Below are positions 61,334 through 64,000 of a stretch of DNA of 64,000 nucleotides, piece after piece; the stretch's first letter is position 1, and every line of letters begins with the position of its first letter. Both the position numbers and the translations under genes were made by a program. The notes beneath the pieces are model-generated. The model made no database searches, was not told the origin of the DNA, and was given only the letters and a program-made list of their open reading frames with translations. This stretch comes from Desulfurivibrio sp044068625. GTDB lineage: Bacteria; Desulfobacterota; Desulfobulbia; Desulfobulbales; Desulfurivibrionaceae. The stretch is from positions 155,607 to 219,606 of the forward strand of contig NZ_JBIPKH010000003.1 in the NCBI RefSeq assembly GCF_044068625.1, given 5' to 3'.

Positions 61334-61533
61334 GCGCTTCGTTGGCCGGTGGGGAACAGGATCCCTTAGGCCGACGGATTGCGGCGGAAAATCTGGTACT
61401 GGTCAGGCACGCCGGTTTTGCTATCACCTTCCCGGATCGTCCGGGTGGTGGAGCGGGAGTTGGTCGGGCGACCCCCTTACAGGTATATCTCCTGCGCCCT
61501 TAAAATAATCCTGGGGTCCGGTGCCGGGGCTCG

Positions 61534-62715
61534 TCAGGCCGCCAGCTTTGTCGCCGCCGCCAGCGCGGCGGCGAACCCGGGGGCCGAGCGGGCGATCACT
61601 TCGTCCCCGACGCAGAAAGCCAGGCGGAAATAACCAGGCAGACCGAAGCCGCGGCCCGGTACCCCCAGGATCTTCTGCTCGGCCAGCAGGCCGACAAACC
61701 GGGCGTCATCGGCCAGGGGGGATTTGGGGAAGAGGTAGAAGGCCCCCTTGGGGGGCACGAACTGGTAGCCCGCCTCGCGCAACACCTGGCAGAAGAGCTG
61801 GCGGCGACGGGTGTAGATGCTGGTGTCCACCGTCACCCCCTGCAATTGGGCGACCACCTTCTGCATCAGGGCCGGGGCGTTGACGAAACCCAGAATGCGG
61901 TTGGCCAGGGTCATGGCGTCGATCAGCGCTTTTTTGTCGACGATCTCGGGATGGACGGCGATATAGCCGATGCGCTCCCCCGGCAGGGAGAGGTCCTTGG
62001 AGTAGGAGGAGACCACCAGACTGTTACGATAAGCTTTGAAAACACTGGGCACCGAATGGCCGTCGTAAACGATCTTGCGATAGGGTTCGTCGGCGATCAG
62101 GTAGATGGGCTGGTCGGCCCGTTCCAGAATTTCCGCCAGTCCCTTAAGCTCCGCCGCCGAGTAGATCTGGCCGGTGGGGTTGTTGGGGCTGTTGATGATG
62201 ATCGCCTTGGTGGCGGAGCCTATCGCCGCCGCCACCGCCTCCAGGTCCAGGCTGAAATCATCGCGGGTGTTGACCACCTTGCTGGTGCCGCCGTGGTTGT
62301 CCACGTAAAAGTTGTATTCGACAAAGAAGGGGGCCAGGATGATCACTTCATCGCCGGGGTCCAGCAGCGCTTTCAGGACCACGTTGAGGCCGCCGGCGGC
62401 GCCGCAGGTCATCAGCATCTCCCCCTCGCCCACCGTCAGTTCCTGTTCCCGGGAGATCTGGGCGGCCACCGCGGCCCGCACCGTGGGGTAACCGCCGTTG
62501 GGCATGTAGCTGTGGGCGCCGGGGCCTTCCGCGCCGGCCACTTCTCGCAGCACCTCGCTGAAGCGGGGGGGCGGCGGCAGGTCGGGATTGCCCAGGCTGA
62601 AGTCGCAGACATTACCGGCTCCATGCTGAGCCTTGAGCCTGGCCCCCTCTTCAAACATCTTGCGGATCCAGGAAGAGCGTTCGGCAAAGGCGAGCATTTT
62701 TCGGGAAATGGCCAT
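61534..62715 (-). CDS. Class I/II PLP-dependent aminotransferase
   Basis: 393 residues. Fold type I: SLGNPDLPPP near 43, CGAAGGLNVVLKALL near 105, NSPNNPTG near 176, IADEPYRKI near 208, SSYSKDLSLPGERIGY with the Schiff-base Lys near 241. Aspartate/alanine-type transaminase; substrate not told. ATG 62715 is used because GGAGGAAC lies before it and similarity begins there. The 140-base leader to the upstream promoter may hold control elements. Confidence 0.92.
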   Translation of the reverse strand: MAISRKMLAFAERSSWIRKMFEEGARLKAQHGAGNVCDFSLGNPDLPPPPRFSEVLREVAGAEGPGAHSYMPNGGYPTVRAAVAAQISREQELTVGEGEMLMTCGAAGGLNVVLKALLDPGDEVIILAPFFVEYNFYVDNHGGTSKVVNTRDDFSLDLEAVAAAIGSATKAIIINSPNNPTGQIYSAAELKGLAEILERADQPIYLIADEPYRKIVYDGHSVPSVFKAYRNSLVVSSYSKDLSLPGERIGYIAVHPEIVDKKALIDAMTLANRILGFVNAPALMQKVVAQLQGVTVDTSIYTRRRQLFCQVLREAGYQFVPPKGAFYLFPKSPLADDARFVGLLAEQKILGVPGRGFGLPGYFRLAFCVGDEVIARSAPGFAAALAAATKLAA

Positions 62716-62861
62716 GGGGGTTGTTCCTCCGCTGATTTTCTTTGGTGTCAAGTGGGTGGTTAAGTCGAGGACCGGGCTTACGGTTGGGGGCTGGGCCGCC
62801 CCGTTTTTTGCCCAGCCGGTCATGGCTCTTTCTTCTTGGTGAGGCGGTGCGGCCAACCGCC

Positions 62862-62891
62862 ACTATAGGAGGGAGGTTTTCTGGTTGGCAA
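62862..62891 (-). promoter_or_regulatory. Promoter of the aminotransferase gene
   Basis: Minus strand: TTGCCA (62891-62886), 18 bases, TATAGT (62867-62862). Confidence 0.55.
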
Positions 62892-62922
62892 GCTAAAAAG
62901 CCAAGAGAGGGGATATCTTGCG

Positions 62923-62980
62923 ATAAAACTGTTTTAAACCTTTTTTATTCTTGTTTTTTTACCATAAAACTGCTTATAAT
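62923..62980 (+). promoter_or_regulatory. hipBA promoter with two ATAAAACTG operator repeats
   Basis: TTGTTT (62951-62956), 18 bases, consensus TATAAT (62975-62980). ATAAAACTG occurs at 62923-62931 and 62964-62972, 41 bases apart; the first is part of a perfect palindrome TAAAACTGTTTTA. The start codon ATG 62988 falls at the expected transcript start. Confidence 0.65.
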
Positions 62981-62987
62981 CTGTCTT

Positions 62988-63290
62988 ATGAACGAGGAGA
63001 GAGGGCACTATTTGCGCCAGTTGGGGATGCTTTATCGTCGGCTGCGGATCGAGCGCAAACTCCGGCAACGGGACGTGGCTGTCCGGTTGGGAGTTTCGGT
63101 GGATACGGTGCGGGCCATGGAGCGCGGCGCCGGTTCCGTGGCCATCGAGACCTGGCTGGCCCTGGCCGAGTTGCTGGGGGTGGCCCGCCCCTGGGAGAAG
63201 CTGCTCCAGGTTCCGGTGGACCCCTTTGAGGAGTATGATCGCAAGCGCAAGGAAGAGGCATGGCTGGAAAAGACCCGGGTAAGGCGATAG
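62988..63290 (+). CDS. hipB: HipB-like XRE antitoxin/repressor
   Basis: 100 residues with a Cro/CI-type helix-turn-helix (KLRQRDVAVRLGVSVDTVRAMERG, about residues 25-48). No ribosome site is seen; the predicted message begins at or next to the ATG, so it may be leaderless. The following hipA overlaps its last 31 bases in another frame, typical for this toxin-antitoxin pair. Confidence 0.85.
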   Translation: MNEERGHYLRQLGMLYRRLRIERKLRQRDVAVRLGVSVDTVRAMERGAGSVAIETWLALAELLGVARPWEKLLQVPVDPFEEYDRKRKEEAWLEKTRVRR

Positions 63291-64000
63291 CCGACGAGCT
63301 GCACCTTTACGTCCGGGCGGTGATGCCGGGGGGGGAGGTGGTGCCGGTGGGCCGACTGTTGGGGCGCAACCTTAGGCATCCCGGCGGCCGGGAAGGTTTC
63401 TTCCGCTATGATCAAGGCTACCTGGCCCGGCCCGAGGCCTACCCCCTGGATCCGGTCCATCTGCCCCTGGCCGATGAGGTTTATGGCGCCAGTGATCGGG
63501 AGAGCGGGCTCCACGGGGTGTTTCAGGATTCCCTGCCCGACGGCTGGGGGCGGATCATCCTGGCCAAACGGGCCGGGATTCATCGGCAGCGTTTCGCCGG
63601 GGCCCATCTGCTGGCGGCCTTGGGCAACGGCGGTCTGGGGAGGCTGCTCTACCTGGAAGCGGAGCGGCGGCGGCCCTCACCGGCCGACGCCAGCATCGAC
63701 TTTGCCGAGATTACCCGGGTCCTGGCCGAGGCCGCCCGCCATGAAAGCGATCTTGATACCGAGGCGGCGGAGCTGCGGCGCCTGCTGGCCTGCGGCAGTT
63801 CCGCCGGCGGGGCCCGGCCCAAAGTGCTGACCGCCAAGGATGGCCGCCACTGGCTGGCAAAATTCAGTTCGATCCGTGATCCCCATCCCGAGCTTTTTGT
63901 GGCCCTGGAAGAGGCGGGCCTGAAACTGGCCGGGCTGGCCGGCCTGGAGGTCCCGGCCATCGAGCGGGTCGAGGTCGGCGGCCGTAGTCTATTGCTGGTG
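63260..64000 (+). CDS. hipA: HipA-like serine/threonine kinase toxin (3' partial)
   Basis: ATG 63260 opens a frame that runs without a stop to the window end (247 codons). It carries HipA landmarks: FFRYDQGYLARPEA, LHGVFQDSLPDGWGR (N-terminal HipA domain), GGARPKVL and HWLAKFSS (kinase nucleotide-binding loop and Lys). HipA kinases phosphorylate glutamyl-tRNA synthetase in E. coli; other HipA proteins have other targets. The catalytic half lies outside the window. Confidence 0.9.
   Translation, partial: MAGKDPGKAIADELHLYVRAVMPGGEVVPVGRLLGRNLRHPGGREGFFRYDQGYLARPEAYPLDPVHLPLADEVYGASDRESGLHGVFQDSLPDGWGRIILAKRAGIHRQRFAGAHLLAALGNGGLGRLLYLEAERRRPSPADASIDFAEITRVLAEAARHESDLDTEAAELRRLLACGSSAGGARPKVLTAKDGRHWLAKFSSIRDPHPELFVALEEAGLKLAGLAGLEVPAIERVEVGGRSLLLV

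Overview
The window is a 64 kb, GC-rich, gene-dense bacterial chromosome segment. Its content points to an anaerobic sulfur-metabolising Desulfobacterota, most likely a Desulfobulbales/Desulfurivibrio-like organism (inference; no rRNA is present to settle it). The pointers are an octaheme tetrathionate-reductase-family cytochrome, an HdrC/MvhD/MetV electron-transfer module, a sulfur-relay cluster (rhodanese-ferritin, YeeE, TusA, exported rhodanese), the carboxynorspermidine pathway, and a large trehalose/glycogen cluster that would suit osmotic stress. There are no insertion sequences, phage genes, rRNA or CRISPR arrays. One tRNA-Lys is present. No gene-free stretch exceeds about 300 bases; the longer gaps hold promoters, terminators and inverted repeats, which are listed.

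Layout. 1-2.2 kb: 3' part of a radical SAM-like / ArsM-like methyltransferase / DUF5714 fusion. 2.4-3.8: octaheme cytochrome (Otr family). 4.1-6.3: divergent GAPDH and KdsD. 6.5-8.2: HdrC-ferredoxin, MvhD, MetV. 8.2-9.0 (-): ferredoxin-nitroreductase. 9.2-18.1: one long co-oriented run of metallophosphoesterase, alpha/beta hydrolase, EEP phosphatase, sterol-desaturase-like protein, rhodanese-ferritin, YeeE, TusA, histidine kinase and sigma-54 activator. 18.3-19.3: exported rhodanese behind a near-perfect sigma-54 promoter. 19.5-21.1: RRM protein, DEAD-box helicase and a 37-residue ORF whose Shine-Dalgarno can be sequestered in a hairpin. 21.3-23.8: adk, purEK. 23.9-26.7: feoBA with a divergent FeoB-associated Cys-rich protein and a DtxR-like operator between them. 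26.7-29.9 (-): htpX and an ABC/lipoprotein trio. 30.0-33.5 (-): GCS2 ligase, RLAN/ATP-grasp ligase and C39-like peptidase. 33.7-37.6: YkgJ protein, P-type ATPase, small protein, and an Smr gene with an in-frame TAG. 37.7-39.2: M23 peptidase and bactofilin. 39.3-42.5 (-): DRE-TIM aldolase, KDPG aldolase, SF2 helicase. 42.6-48.3: EttA, hybrid kinase, diguanylate cyclase, outer-membrane protein. 48.3-50.8: tRNA-Lys and carboxynorspermidine synthesis. 50.9-61.3 (-): porin-like protein, then glgX, treT, DUF5752, treZ, parE, parD, treY. 61.5-62.7 (-): aminotransferase. 63.0-64.0: hipB and a hipA that runs off the end.

How the genes work together. The sulfur genes (12.8-19.3 kb) look like a self-contained circuit: a kinase with a Cys-containing PAS domain and a sigma-54 activator, encoded with YeeE/TusA, next to a sigma-54-driven exported rhodanese. 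A 9-base element (GAATGAACG) lies upstream of both this rhodanese and the octaheme cytochrome. The trehalose block links glycogen debranching (GlgX) to TreY/TreZ and to TreT, with a ParDE toxin-antitoxin pair and its own promoter-operator wedged between treY and treZ. The C39-peptidase/RLAN-ATP-grasp/GCS2 operon probably makes an uncharacterised peptide-like compound and is the best candidate for an undescribed biosynthetic system here.
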